The position numbers were made by a program, and so were the translations under genes. From JAWRCU01 sp033542235 (GTDB lineage: Bacteria > Pseudomonadota > Alphaproteobacteria > Rhizobiales > Rhizobiaceae), in the NCBI RefSeq assembly GCF_033542235.1, contig NZ_JAWRCU010000009.1, forward strand, positions 124,001 through 188,000: a stretch of DNA of 64,000 nucleotides, read 5' to 3'. This document shows, one piece after another, positions 25,815 to 33,909 of the stretch (positions are counted from its first letter, which is position 1; each line of letters starts with the position of its first letter). The notes below the pieces were generated by a model. That model was not told where the DNA came from. It saw only the letters and a list, made by a program, of their open reading frames with translations, and made no database searches.

Positions 25815-26623
25815 GCCGCATGCGAACCGGAATGGCTATGCTCGTCCCCACGACCATGGTGATGGACTGCAGCCTCCGCATCGTCATGCTCTTCCGGTTC
25901 GCACCACGGTGCATCCTCGTGCCAGGCCTCGTCGAAGCGTCGGGCGCGCAGCAGGTTCTCAGGTTTCAGCGCCTCCCTGGTGTCACCCCAGGCGACCTTC
26001 TGCCGCGCTAGAAGCAGCGTCTGGGGGAAATGCTCTCGCACCAGGTTGATGTCGTGGACGACGACCATGATCGTGCGCTTCTCGCCATGCCAGCGCTTGA
26101 TCAATGCGACGAGGTCGACAACCGTCTTGGCATCGATCGCATTGAACGGCTCGTCGAGCAGGATGATCTCGGCGTCCTGGACCAGGACGCGCGCGAACAG
26201 CGCCCGCTGCAACTGCCCACCGGATAGCGTATCGATCGGCCGTTTGTCGAAGCCTTCCAGGCCGACCGCCATCAGAGCCCTTGCGACGGCCTCACGGTCT
26301 TCGGGCCTGTAGCGGCCGAGCAGGCCGCGTCGTGGCCAGAGCCCCAGCGAGACCAGGTCCAGGACGCGCGCCGGGAAAGAACGGTCGAGTTCCGACTGTT
26401 GCGGCAAATAAGCGATGCGAGCGCCGCGCGCGTTGACGATCTCGCCGTCCATCGGTTTCAAGACGCCGACGATACCCTTCATCAGGGTCGACTTGCCGGA
26501 GCCGTTTGCTCCCACCACAGCCGTCAAGGACCCGGCATCGACGGTGCCGGACAGATGATGCACCGCCGGATGCCTGTTATAGCCCAGCGTGAGATCGCGA
26601 AAGATCAGGCAGGGTTGCGTCAT
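25811..26623 (-). CDS. aztA: Zinc ABC transporter ATP-binding protein (AztA-like)
   Basis: The 270-residue ATPase contains Walker A (GANGSGKST), Q-loop (YLPQQSELDRSFP), signature LSGGQLQRALFARVL, Walker B (EIILLDEPFNAID) and the switch VVVHDINLV. The C-terminal 30 residues are acidic and His-rich (HHHGRGDEHSHSGSH), likely binding zinc in the cytoplasm. It heads the aztABC-type operon, with a Zur-like palindrome about 50 bp upstream of its start. Confidence 0.85.
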   Translation of the reverse strand: MTQPCLIFRDLTLGYNRHPAVHHLSGTVDAGSLTAVVGANGSGKSTLMKGIVGVLKPMDGEIVNARGARIAYLPQQSELDRSFPARVLDLVSLGLWPRRGLLGRYRPEDREAVARALMAVGLEGFDKRPIDTLSGGQLQRALFARVLVQDAEIILLDEPFNAIDAKTVVDLVALIKRWHGEKRTIMVVVHDINLVREHFPQTLLLARQKVAWGDTREALKPENLLRARRFDEAWHEDAPWCEPEEHDDAEAAVHHHGRGDEHSHSGSHAA

Positions 26624-26671
26624 CGGGCGGGCTCGGGATCCTTGTTGCCGATCGCTTCGTTGCTACTGATA

Positions 26672-26686
26672 TGTAATATTATTACA
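26672..26686. promoter_or_regulatory. Palindrome TGTAATATTATTACA, Zur-box-like
   Basis: This 15-bp sequence is a perfect palindrome around a central base, 49 bp upstream of the zinc transporter operon. AT-rich palindromes of the TGT(T/A)AT-N-AT(A/T)ACA type are the binding sites of Fur-family zinc regulators (Zur). No zur gene is in the window. Confidence 0.65.
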
Positions 26687-26907
26687 CAAGTCAACACTCG
26701 GGCCATTGCCCGATCCCGAGCGTGGCGCAATCAAACTTGCCAGCGCGCCTCTTTCAAATCGAAGCCAGCCATGTGAGACCTGCCGGCGTTTGGAGCCTGA
26801 TCCGGAACCGAAGGTCAGCGCAGCTGAAGATGCAGAGTTTTCGGACAAGATCTCGCTGAAAAAAACAAAGCGCTGAATCGGAACAGAGGTAGGAGACCGT
26901 CGGCTTG

Positions 26908-28020
26908 ATGGATCAGATCAGCACCGATGTGGCGATCGTCGGAGCAGGCATCGCCGGCGCCGGCCTTGCGGCTGAGCTTGCCGGTGACTTCAGCGTCGTG
27001 CTCATCGAGCGGGAAAGCCGCCCCGGCTATCATTCGACGGGCCGCTCGGCGGCGATCTTCATCCAGAACTATGGCAATTCGGTCATCCGATCGCTGAGCC
27101 GCGCGAGCCGACCGCGATTCGAGGCGGCTGATCCGACACTCTTTCCCAGCCCATTGCTGAAGCGGCGCGGGATGCTCACCATCGCCGACGCCGATAGCCT
27201 TGCCGCGCTCGAATCACATCTCAAGCAGTCGGCTGGACTGCAGCAAATCTCGGTAGACCAAGCCTGCTCGCTGATGCCGCTCATCAGGCGCGACCGGCTG
27301 GTCGCCGCGGCATTTGAGCCTGATGCGTTGGATATCGATGTCGCCGCACTTCACCAGGGCTGGCTGAAGAAGGCCAAGGCCGGCGGGGCACGACTCGTGA
27401 CGGATGCCGAGCTTTTCAACGCACGGCGCGTTGGGGGCCGCTGGGTGATCGAAACCCGAGCCGGCACGATCGACGCCGCCATCGTCGTCGATGCTGCCGG
27501 CGCCTGGGCGGATTCGGTAGCAGAGGCCTGCGGGGTCGCGCCGCTTACTATCCGGCCATTGAGGCGAAGCATCGCCGTGCTGCCGGCGCCGGCCGGGCAT
27601 GACGTTTCGCGCTGGCCGCTGGTCGACGACGCCGCGGAGCGTTGGTACATGAAGCCGGAGAGCGGGCGCCTGCTGGTCTCGCCGGCCGATGAGGACCCGG
27701 TCGAGCCGCATGACGCGTTCGTCGACGACATGGTGCTCGCCGAAGGCCTCGATCGCTTCGAGCGGGCGATCGACCTGCCGGTCACGCGCGTCGAGACGCG
27801 CTGGGCCGGCCTGCGCAGCTTTCCGCCGGACCGTACGCCGGTGGCTGGGTTCGACAGCACTGCGGAAGGCTTTTTCTGGCTGGCCGGGCAGGGCGGTTAC
27901 GGCATCCAGACCTCACCGGCCTTGTCACGACTCGCCGGGCAGTTGATAAGGCGAGCATCCATTCCGGATGACCTCGCAGCGGTCGTGCCAGCCCTGTCAC
28001 CAGACCGCTTCCGCAACTGA
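26908..28020 (+). CDS. FAD-dependent oxidoreductase of the D-amino-acid oxidase (DAO) family
   Basis: The 370-residue protein starts at the ATG at 26908 (a TTG lies directly before it) with AGGAGA upstream. It has the Rossmann FAD motif VAIVGAGIAGAGLAAEL, an acidic ERE at the end of beta-2, a STGRSAA flavin loop, VVDAAGAWAD and the C-terminal WAGLRSFPPDRTPVAG and GQGGYGIQTSPAL motifs. The closest known types are glycine/D-amino-acid and 2-hydroxyacid dehydrogenases. The RidA gene follows by 29 bp, which fits an imine-producing oxidase. Confidence 0.82.
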   Translation: MDQISTDVAIVGAGIAGAGLAAELAGDFSVVLIERESRPGYHSTGRSAAIFIQNYGNSVIRSLSRASRPRFEAADPTLFPSPLLKRRGMLTIADADSLAALESHLKQSAGLQQISVDQACSLMPLIRRDRLVAAAFEPDALDIDVAALHQGWLKKAKAGGARLVTDAELFNARRVGGRWVIETRAGTIDAAIVVDAAGAWADSVAEACGVAPLTIRPLRRSIAVLPAPAGHDVSRWPLVDDAAERWYMKPESGRLLVSPADEDPVEPHDAFVDDMVLAEGLDRFERAIDLPVTRVETRWAGLRSFPPDRTPVAGFDSTAEGFFWLAGQGGYGIQTSPALSRLAGQLIRRASIPDDLAAVVPALSPDRFRN

Positions 28021-28049
28021 TTTCCAGCAAATTCGAAAGAGGAGAAGCC

Positions 28050-28394
28050 ATGACCATTCGTCGTATCGAAGCCGGGCCGCGCATGAGCCAGGCCGTTGTC
28101 CACGGCAACACCGTCTATCTCGCCGGCCAGGTCGGCACAGCGGGCAAGAGCGTGGCCGAGCAGACCAAGGACATCCTTGTGGCCGTCGAGCGGCTTTTGA
28201 AGGAGGCTGGTAGCGACAAGTCCAAGATCCTGCAGGCCATCATCTGGCTCGCCGACATGAACGACTTCGCCGAGATGAATTCGGTCTGGGACAAGTGGAT
28301 CGACGGCAAGGACGCGCCCGCCCGCGCGACCGGTGAGGCCAAGCTGGCAACGCCGGAATACAAGGTCGAGATCATCATCACCGCAGCGTTGTAG
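28050..28394 (+). CDS. RidA family (YjgF) enamine/imine deaminase-like protein
   Basis: The 114-residue protein has the RidA fold: MSQAVVHGNTVYLAGQVG, QTKDILVAVERLLKEAG and the catalytic arginine region APARATGEAKLATPEYKVEI. A ribosome site (AAAGAGGAGAAGCC) precedes the ATG. RidA proteins hydrolyse reactive enamine/imine intermediates; pairing with an amino-acid-oxidase-like flavoprotein suggests it handles that enzyme's product. Confidence 0.9.
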   Translation: MTIRRIEAGPRMSQAVVHGNTVYLAGQVGTAGKSVAEQTKDILVAVERLLKEAGSDKSKILQAIIWLADMNDFAEMNSVWDKWIDGKDAPARATGEAKLATPEYKVEIIITAAL

Positions 28395-28431
28395 GCAGCT
28401 AAGCTCGCCGTTTGCTCCGTAGGGAGTTTTT

Positions 28432-28468
28432 GAGCGGCGTGCGTTCAAGTTGAATCGCTACGCCGCTC
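28432..28468. repeat. Palindromic repeat with GAGCGGCGT/ACGCCGCTC ends (copy A)
   Basis: Nine-base perfect arms at 28432-28440 and 28460-28468 flank a core containing TTCAAGTTGAATC. The same element, in opposite orientation, is at 38207-38244. It lies after the RidA gene and may also act as a terminator. Confidence 0.7.
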
Positions 28469-28524
28469 TATCTCTTCGTTTAATCGATTGTCACAAAGAG
28501 CTGCGCTCTTTTCGGTCCAGGGCT

Positions 28525-29352
28525 CTAGGCCCGAAAGATGCTCGCCAACATCTTCGCTTCCTGAGTTCCGGGGACCCCGAGGTCGCGCACGCTGCTCATG
28601 TGATTGCTGCCCGGAAGGGTGCCTTTCGATACTGCCAAGCCTTGGCTCCCGAGAAGTTTTGCAAACTCGTCCGCTTGAGCGTGGAAGGGCGCCGTTTCAT
28701 CGGCCCCGACGAGGATCTTGACGCTTACGCTCTTGTCGAAGCGGTGGTTGAGCGGCGAGAATTCCGCGGCTTCCTCGTCGGTGATGCCAATCTCGGCTGC
28801 CAGGAAGGAATTCTGCAGCGGCTTCAGATCATAGAGCCCGCCGAGCAGCAGTGCCCCTTTGATTTCCGATGGTGAGTTGCCCTCGTCGAAAAGCATGGTC
28901 GCAAGATGCGCTCCGGCGGAATGGCCGCTCACGGTCAAGCTGCCAGGATCGCCGCCGTATCCGGCGATATGGTCGAGCACCCATTTCTTGGCACGACGCA
29001 CTTGATCGACGATTGCCGCCATCCTCACCATCGGCATGAGCGCGTAGTCGACGATGACTGCCATGGCGCCGGCCCGCGTCACTGTGTCGGCGATATAGGA
29101 GTAGTCGCGCTTGGAGAACATTCGCCAATAGCCGCCATGGATGAACATGTGCACCGGGAGAGCCTGGCGCTCCCCTGCGGGAAAGAACAGGTCGACCGTC
29201 TCTGCCGCTCCCGGGCCGTATGGGACGTCGGCGGCCCTCGCGATTGTCGCGCGCGCCGCTTCGCTGCGGCGAACGATCTCCTGCACGATCCTATCGAAGT
29301 CGGCGACGTGGTCGCGGATTCGAAATGGGTCCAGTTGCATTCCGGCGCTCAC
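28525..29352 (-). CDS. Alpha/beta hydrolase (arylformamidase/esterase-like)
   Basis: The 275-residue hydrolase has the HGGYW oxyanion motif of the hormone-sensitive lipase/kynurenine-formamidase group (VHMFIHGGYWRMFSK), the nucleophile in TVSGHSAGAHLA and a late aspartate and histidine (LVGADETAPFHAQ, PGSNHMS). The GTG start at 29352 overlaps the stop of the upstream aldehyde dehydrogenase gene (GTGA), so it is translationally coupled. It is the last of four genes in the operon. A lactone, ester or formamide substrate fits; which one is unknown. Confidence 0.78.
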   Translation of the reverse strand: MSAGMQLDPFRIRDHVADFDRIVQEIVRRSEAARATIARAADVPYGPGAAETVDLFFPAGERQALPVHMFIHGGYWRMFSKRDYSYIADTVTRAGAMAVIVDYALMPMVRMAAIVDQVRRAKKWVLDHIAGYGGDPGSLTVSGHSAGAHLATMLFDEGNSPSEIKGALLLGGLYDLKPLQNSFLAAEIGITDEEAAEFSPLNHRFDKSVSVKILVGADETAPFHAQADEFAKLLGSQGLAVSKGTLPGSNHMSSVRDLGVPGTQEAKMLASIFRA

Positions 29353-30836
29353 ATCGTCACGGCGAGGTACTTCATCTCCATGAACTCCGCGATGCCGTGA
29401 TGCTGTCCCCCTTCACGGCCGAGACCGCTTTGCTTGACCCCACCGAAGGGCGCGGCCGGGTCCGACATGAGACCCCGGTTGAGCGCGATCATTCCTGACT
29501 CGATCTTCGAGGCCACGCGCATTCCACGGGCCAGATCGCGCGTGTAGATATAAGCGGCGAGGCCATATTCAGTGTCGTTCGCGCGTTCGATGACATCACC
29601 TTCATCCTCAAAACGCGAGATCGGCGCCACCGGTCCGAATATCTCCTCATGCGCCATTTCCGCATCTGCAGGAACTTCGCAAAGCACGGTCGGCGGATAA
29701 AAATATCCCTTTCTGTCGAGAACCGATCCTCCGCACAGGACGCGGGCTCCGCGTGCCACGGCGTCCTTGACGAGCCGGTCGATCTTGTCGACGGCCTTCC
29801 TAGTGATCATCGGGCCGCATTCGACTTCGGCCTCGGTGCCGGCGCCTACCTTGAGCGCAGCCATCCGCTCACGGAGCCCTTGGGAAAAGGCCTCGTAAAT
29901 GCCGGATTGCACGTAGAGGCGGTTTGCGGCGGTGCAGGCCTCGCCGGCATTGCGCATTTTCGCGACCATCGCGCCGTCGAGCGCAGCGTCGAGATCTGCA
30001 TCATCGAATACGATGAATGGTGCGTTCCCTCCGAGCTCCATGGAGCAGGAGACGACATGCTTCGCTGCCTCGGCCAACAGCAGGCGCCCGACCGCTGTCG
30101 AGCCGGTGAAGGACAGTTTCCGCACGCGCGGGTCGGCAAGCATGGCAGCGGTCACAGGACCCGGGTCGGAGGTCGTCAGCACGTTCACCACCCCAGGCGG
30201 CACGCCTGCCTCTTCGTAGATCGCGGCAAGCGCATAGGCAGTCAGTGGGGTTTCGCTGGCAGGCTTGAGAATCACCGTGCAGCCCGCCGCCAGCGCCGGA
30301 GCGATCTTGCGCGTCGCCATGGCGGCCGGAAAATTCCAGGGTGTGATCAGCACACAGATGCCGATCGGCTGATAGTCCACCACGATCCGGTTCGTTCCAG
30401 AGGGCGCGATACCGAACTCCCCGGTGATGCGCACGGCTTCTTCCGCGTTCCATCGAAAGAACTCGGCCGCGTAGGCGACCTCGCCCCGCGCATCGCGCAA
30501 TGCCTTGCCGTTCTCCATCGAGATCAAGGTGGCAAGGGTCTCCGAGCGCTCCACCATCAGCTCGAAACACCTTCTCAGAATTTCCGAGCGCTTTCGAGGT
30601 GGCGTCGCGCGCCATCCGCTTGCCGCCCTGGCTGCTGCGTCCACGGCTGCAACAGCATCGGCAGGCGTTGCGTCCGGAACCGCGGCAAATACCGCTTCCG
30701 TGGAAGGGTTGACGACCTCGATCACGCGGCCATTCGATGACGGTCGCCGCTGCCCATCGATATAGAGACCATGCGAAAAGGCGCGGAAGTCCGACATGTC
30801 CTGATCGTCTGATAAGGTCATTTGGGACATGTTCAT
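29349..30836 (-). CDS. NAD(P)-dependent aldehyde dehydrogenase, succinate-semialdehyde type
   Basis: The 495-residue protein contains ICVLITPWNFPAAMATRK, LKPASETPLTA, the nucleotide loop FTGSTAVGRLL, the catalytic Glu in SMELGGNAPFIVFDDADLD and the catalytic Cys in NAGEACTAANRLYVQ. The family is that of succinate-semialdehyde dehydrogenases (GabD-like); GEAC replaces the more common GQxC. It follows the iron-dependent alcohol dehydrogenase by 21 bp, which supports oxidation of an alcohol to an acid through a semialdehyde. Confidence 0.85.
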   Translation of the reverse strand: MNMSQMTLSDDQDMSDFRAFSHGLYIDGQRRPSSNGRVIEVVNPSTEAVFAAVPDATPADAVAAVDAAARAASGWRATPPRKRSEILRRCFELMVERSETLATLISMENGKALRDARGEVAYAAEFFRWNAEEAVRITGEFGIAPSGTNRIVVDYQPIGICVLITPWNFPAAMATRKIAPALAAGCTVILKPASETPLTAYALAAIYEEAGVPPGVVNVLTTSDPGPVTAAMLADPRVRKLSFTGSTAVGRLLLAEAAKHVVSCSMELGGNAPFIVFDDADLDAALDGAMVAKMRNAGEACTAANRLYVQSGIYEAFSQGLRERMAALKVGAGTEAEVECGPMITRKAVDKIDRLVKDAVARGARVLCGGSVLDRKGYFYPPTVLCEVPADAEMAHEEIFGPVAPISRFEDEGDVIERANDTEYGLAAYIYTRDLARGMRVASKIESGMIALNRGLMSDPAAPFGGVKQSGLGREGGQHHGIAEFMEMKYLAVTM

Positions 30837-30857
30837 GTTAGTTTCCCCTTGATCGTT

Positions 30858-32084
30858 TCAGTTCGAGCTCGAGGCGATGTCGCCGTCATAGGCCGCCTTC
30901 ACCAGCCGTCGCATGGCGGCAGGGTCGAATGGGCGAGGATTGTTCTTGATGAGCCGTTCGATGCCGAGCGCCTGATCGGCGGTCCAGTCGACCTTGTCGG
31001 CAGGCAAGCCCAGCTCGGCGAGGGTCGGCGCGATACCGATCGCCCGAAACAGTCGGGCGATCTCGTCGATGGTGGCGCGAGCCTTCTCGTCCACAGTACG
31101 GTATCCGCCCTGAAGGCCCAAGGCGGTGCCGATTTCGGCGATCTCTTCGGCGGCGGCGGCGCGGTTATAGTTCATCACGTAGGGCAGCATGGTCGCAACG
31201 CCGAGGCCGTGTGGCGTGTGCGTCAGTGCGCCGACGGGGTACTGCACCGCGTGCGCTGCCGCCGTCCCGGCCGTGCCGAATGCGCAGCCGGCCGTCAAAG
31301 CACCCATCATGACGTCGGCGCGTGCATCCTCATCGGCCCCGTTGCGACAGGCTCTTTCCAGGCTTCGCCCCAGGAGCCTGATCGCAAGCAGCGCAAAATG
31401 GTCGGTCAATGCGCTCTTGCCGATGAAGACGTGCTGCTGCGCGAGGCTGGGGTCAGCGCCGCGCTTCACCGCAGTGAAGGCTTCGATGGCGTGCGTTAGG
31501 GCGTCGGCTCCGGCAATTGCCGTTAGCGAGGGAGGACATGTGATCGTCAGGTCCGGATCGCAAACGGCAACCGCGGCTATGAGGTGTGGGCTGGAAATTC
31601 CAACCTTCAGCATTCGATCGGGGTCCGAGATAACGGCGACAGGAGTCACTTCCGACCCGGTGCCCGCCGTCGTCGGCACGGCAATCACAGGAAGTATCGG
31701 CCCGGGTACCTTGAACTCGCCATAGTAGTCCTGAAGCCTCCCGCCGTGACTAATGATGAGCGCGGCACACTTGGCCATGTCCAGGCAGCTGCCGCCGCCG
31801 ATCCCGATCACCATGTCGGGTTTGAAATCTCGTGCTTGCTGCGCGCATACTGCAACAGTGTCGCGCGGCACATCGGGAAGCACCTGATCGTAGACCATGA
31901 CGTCGATCGACGCGGACTTCAGCGCCGCGATGATCTCGGCGAAGACCGCCGTCCCGGCAAACCGCTCGTCTGTGCAGATGAACGCGCGGCGCCCGTATCT
32001 GGCAGCCACGCCGGCCAGCACGTGACGTTGGCCTTTTCCGAACAGGATTTCGCGCGGCAATCGAATAGCGGCGAAAAGCGTCAT
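30858..32084 (-). CDS. Iron-containing alcohol dehydrogenase
   Basis: The 408-residue type III dehydrogenase has the nucleotide loop GIGGGSCLDMAKCAA, VPTTAGTGSEVTPVA and the metal-site segments ADALTHAIEAF and HTPHGLGVATMLPYVMNYN. It overlaps the upstream Ldh2-type gene by four bases (ATGA). Relatives include 4-hydroxybutyrate dehydrogenase, maleylacetate reductase and propanediol/lactaldehyde reductase; the substrate is not readable. Confidence 0.88.
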   Translation of the reverse strand: MTLFAAIRLPREILFGKGQRHVLAGVAARYGRRAFICTDERFAGTAVFAEIIAALKSASIDVMVYDQVLPDVPRDTVAVCAQQARDFKPDMVIGIGGGSCLDMAKCAALIISHGGRLQDYYGEFKVPGPILPVIAVPTTAGTGSEVTPVAVISDPDRMLKVGISSPHLIAAVAVCDPDLTITCPPSLTAIAGADALTHAIEAFTAVKRGADPSLAQQHVFIGKSALTDHFALLAIRLLGRSLERACRNGADEDARADVMMGALTAGCAFGTAGTAAAHAVQYPVGALTHTPHGLGVATMLPYVMNYNRAAAAEEIAEIGTALGLQGGYRTVDEKARATIDEIARLFRAIGIAPTLAELGLPADKVDWTADQALGIERLIKNNPRPFDPAAMRRLVKAAYDGDIASSSN

Positions 32085-33109
32085 GCTGAATGTCCTTCGA
32101 AAACTGATGTGCGGGAAAGTGCATGGAGATCGCGCCAGAGCTGCGGCTCGATTTCGAAACCCTGCTCAAGTGCGATTGCGCGGCGCAGGGCAGCGCCGTC
32201 ACCCGGAATGCTTACGGGCTGCTCAGGGTCGGCTGGCGGGGAACGGCGGATGAGTTCAAGATAGGCTGAAAGCTTCGCGGCCAAATCCGGTGCATGGCCC
32301 AAGTGGATGGCGATGAGGACATCGCCTTTGTTGCAGACGAATTCGGCGTCGAGCGTGCCGCGGACATTTGGTGCAAGTTCGGAACCGGCCAGCGCGGCGA
32401 CGACAAGTTCGACCGCCAGGCCAAGCCCATAACCCTTGGCCCCGCCGAACGGAGCGATCGATCCCTGCTTGGCAGCTGCAGCACTGCTGGTGGGCCGGCC
32501 TGCGGCATCGCGCGCCCAGCCCGACGGGAGCGGCATGCCGTTCGCCGCATAGTGGTGGATCTTGCCCATGGAGACGGTGCTTGTCGCAAGGTCGAGAACC
32601 ATCGGCCGTTCGGCAGTCGGCACCGCTATCGCGATGGGATTGGTGCCGAGCATGGCGCGCGTGCCGCCGTGGGGATGCACCAGCGCTTCACTGGAAGACA
32701 TAGCAATACCAATGCAGCCCCAACTCGCGATCTGCTCGACATAGCAGGCCAGCATTCCGAGATGGTTGCTGTTGCGGATCGCGGCCAGGGCGACACCTGA
32801 TGTCGCCACGCGCGTTTCCAGATGCCGTAGCGCGGCGAAGGCAATAACGGGGCCGAGGCCGTTCATGCCATCCACTTCCAGGGCTGCATCCGACCGCCAA
32901 CTCGCCATTCCTTCCGTTCGCGGATCGGTCAGCCCTCTCTCGATTCGGGTCAGGAGCCGAGGCAGGCGCTGCAGGCCGTGCGAAGGATGGCCTCTCAGTT
33001 CGGCCTCGACCAATATGTCCGATTGCAGCAGGGCACATTTCGCCGGAGTGTCGCGCCCTTCCAGCAGCCCCATTGACAAGGCCAACGCTTCGTCCCGTGT
33101 AACTTTCAC
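32081..33109 (-). CDS. Ldh2 (YlbC/ComC) family 2-hydroxyacid dehydrogenase
   Basis: The 342-residue protein belongs to the malate/L-lactate dehydrogenase family 2: ELRGHPSHGLQRLPRL, RNSNHLGMLACYVEQIA, MSSSEALVHPHGG, LGTNPIAIAVPT and MVLDLATSTVSMGKI, then GGAKGYGLGLAVELV. These enzymes oxidise 2-hydroxy acids (malate, lactate, sulfolactate, ureidoglycolate and similar) with NAD(P). It is the first gene of the leftward operon, 18 bp from the ATCGTATACGAT palindrome. Confidence 0.88.
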   Translation of the reverse strand: MKVTRDEALALSMGLLEGRDTPAKCALLQSDILVEAELRGHPSHGLQRLPRLLTRIERGLTDPRTEGMASWRSDAALEVDGMNGLGPVIAFAALRHLETRVATSGVALAAIRNSNHLGMLACYVEQIASWGCIGIAMSSSEALVHPHGGTRAMLGTNPIAIAVPTAERPMVLDLATSTVSMGKIHHYAANGMPLPSGWARDAAGRPTSSAAAAKQGSIAPFGGAKGYGLGLAVELVVAALAGSELAPNVRGTLDAEFVCNKGDVLIAIHLGHAPDLAAKLSAYLELIRRSPPADPEQPVSIPGDGAALRRAIALEQGFEIEPQLWRDLHALSRTSVFEGHSA

Positions 33110-33126
33110 GCACTATCCTGTATAAA

Positions 33127-33138
33127 ATCGTATACGAT
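33127..33138. promoter_or_regulatory. Perfect palindrome ATCGTATACGAT, likely GntR operator
   Basis: The 12-bp palindrome lies in the 87-bp gap between the Ldh2 operon and the GntR gene, with outer ATCCT/AGGAT arms. The GTATAC core is common in operators of FCD-type GntR regulators. One site could control both divergent operons. Confidence 0.65.
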
Positions 33139-33196
33139 ATAGGATTGCATTGGGCGAAGCATCGTGTTAGCGGTGGTTCCTGTCAAGAGGCAAAAA

Positions 33197-33898
33197 ATGC
33201 AGAACTCGGACTTGGTAGCCCCGAAAGAGTCGGTAGCCGGCACCGGCAGGATCCAGCGATCGAACAGCCTGGTTGAGGACGTCTATGAGGCGATCTTCGC
33301 ACAGCTGATGTCGCTCAAGATCGCTCCCGGATCCCGCATCACCGTCGACAGCCTGGTCAAGGAGTTCAACGTCTCCCACACGCCCATCCGCGAGGCGCTA
33401 GGGCGGCTCGAGGGCGAAGGCCTGGTCGTGAAAACGCATCTCATCGGCTATCGCGCCGCCCCGCAGATCACCAAGCGCCGTTTTGACGAACTCTATGAAC
33501 TGCGCCTCCTGCTGGAGCCTTATGCGGCTGCAAGGGCCGCCGTCTCCCTTGATGAGGCCAGGCTGCTCGTCCTGCAGGAAGCGGCGGGGGTCATGGCTCG
33601 CCGGGAGGGCAAAGACGAGCGCCTCCGCTATTCGAACTTCGCCCGGCAGGATGGGATCTTCCATGACAAGATCCTGGAGTTCGCCAATAACGAGCTCATC
33701 CGTGAGACGCTCAGTCACCAGCACGCGCACTTCCACATTTTTCGCCTGATGTATCATTCGCGGGTGACCGAGGAGGCGCTGGATGAGCATGAGGCTATCC
33801 TCGCGGCTTTCACTGCGGGCGATCCCGCCGCCGCCGAGCGGGCGATGCGCGTGCATATCGAGAATTCGCGCGATCGCCTGTTGCCTGCATTCGACTAG
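33197..33898 (+). CDS. GntR family (FCD/FadR subgroup) transcriptional regulator
   Basis: The 233-residue protein has the winged helix with LMSLKIAPGSRITVDSL and FNVSHTPIREALGRLEGEGL, then the all-alpha FCD domain with a metal/ligand site pattern (ELRLLLEPYAA, FHDKILEFANN, HQHAHFHIF, DEHEAILAAF). AAGAGG before the ATG at 33197 decides the start over a GTG at 33164. It lies between two divergent operons and likely senses their substrate. Confidence 0.88.
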   Translation: MQNSDLVAPKESVAGTGRIQRSNSLVEDVYEAIFAQLMSLKIAPGSRITVDSLVKEFNVSHTPIREALGRLEGEGLVVKTHLIGYRAAPQITKRRFDELYELRLLLEPYAAARAAVSLDEARLLVLQEAAGVMARREGKDERLRYSNFARQDGIFHDKILEFANNELIRETLSHQHAHFHIFRLMYHSRVTEEALDEHEAILAAFTAGDPAAAERAMRVHIENSRDRLLPAFD

Positions 33899-33909
33899 GG
33901 CGATTTTCG

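Noticed and set aside
29349..32084. Assignment of the dehydrogenase pair to gamma-hydroxybutyrate degradation
   Set aside because: The enzyme classes fit, but the hydrolase is not of the metallo-lactonase type and a ribose-type importer is present, so the substrate cannot be named.
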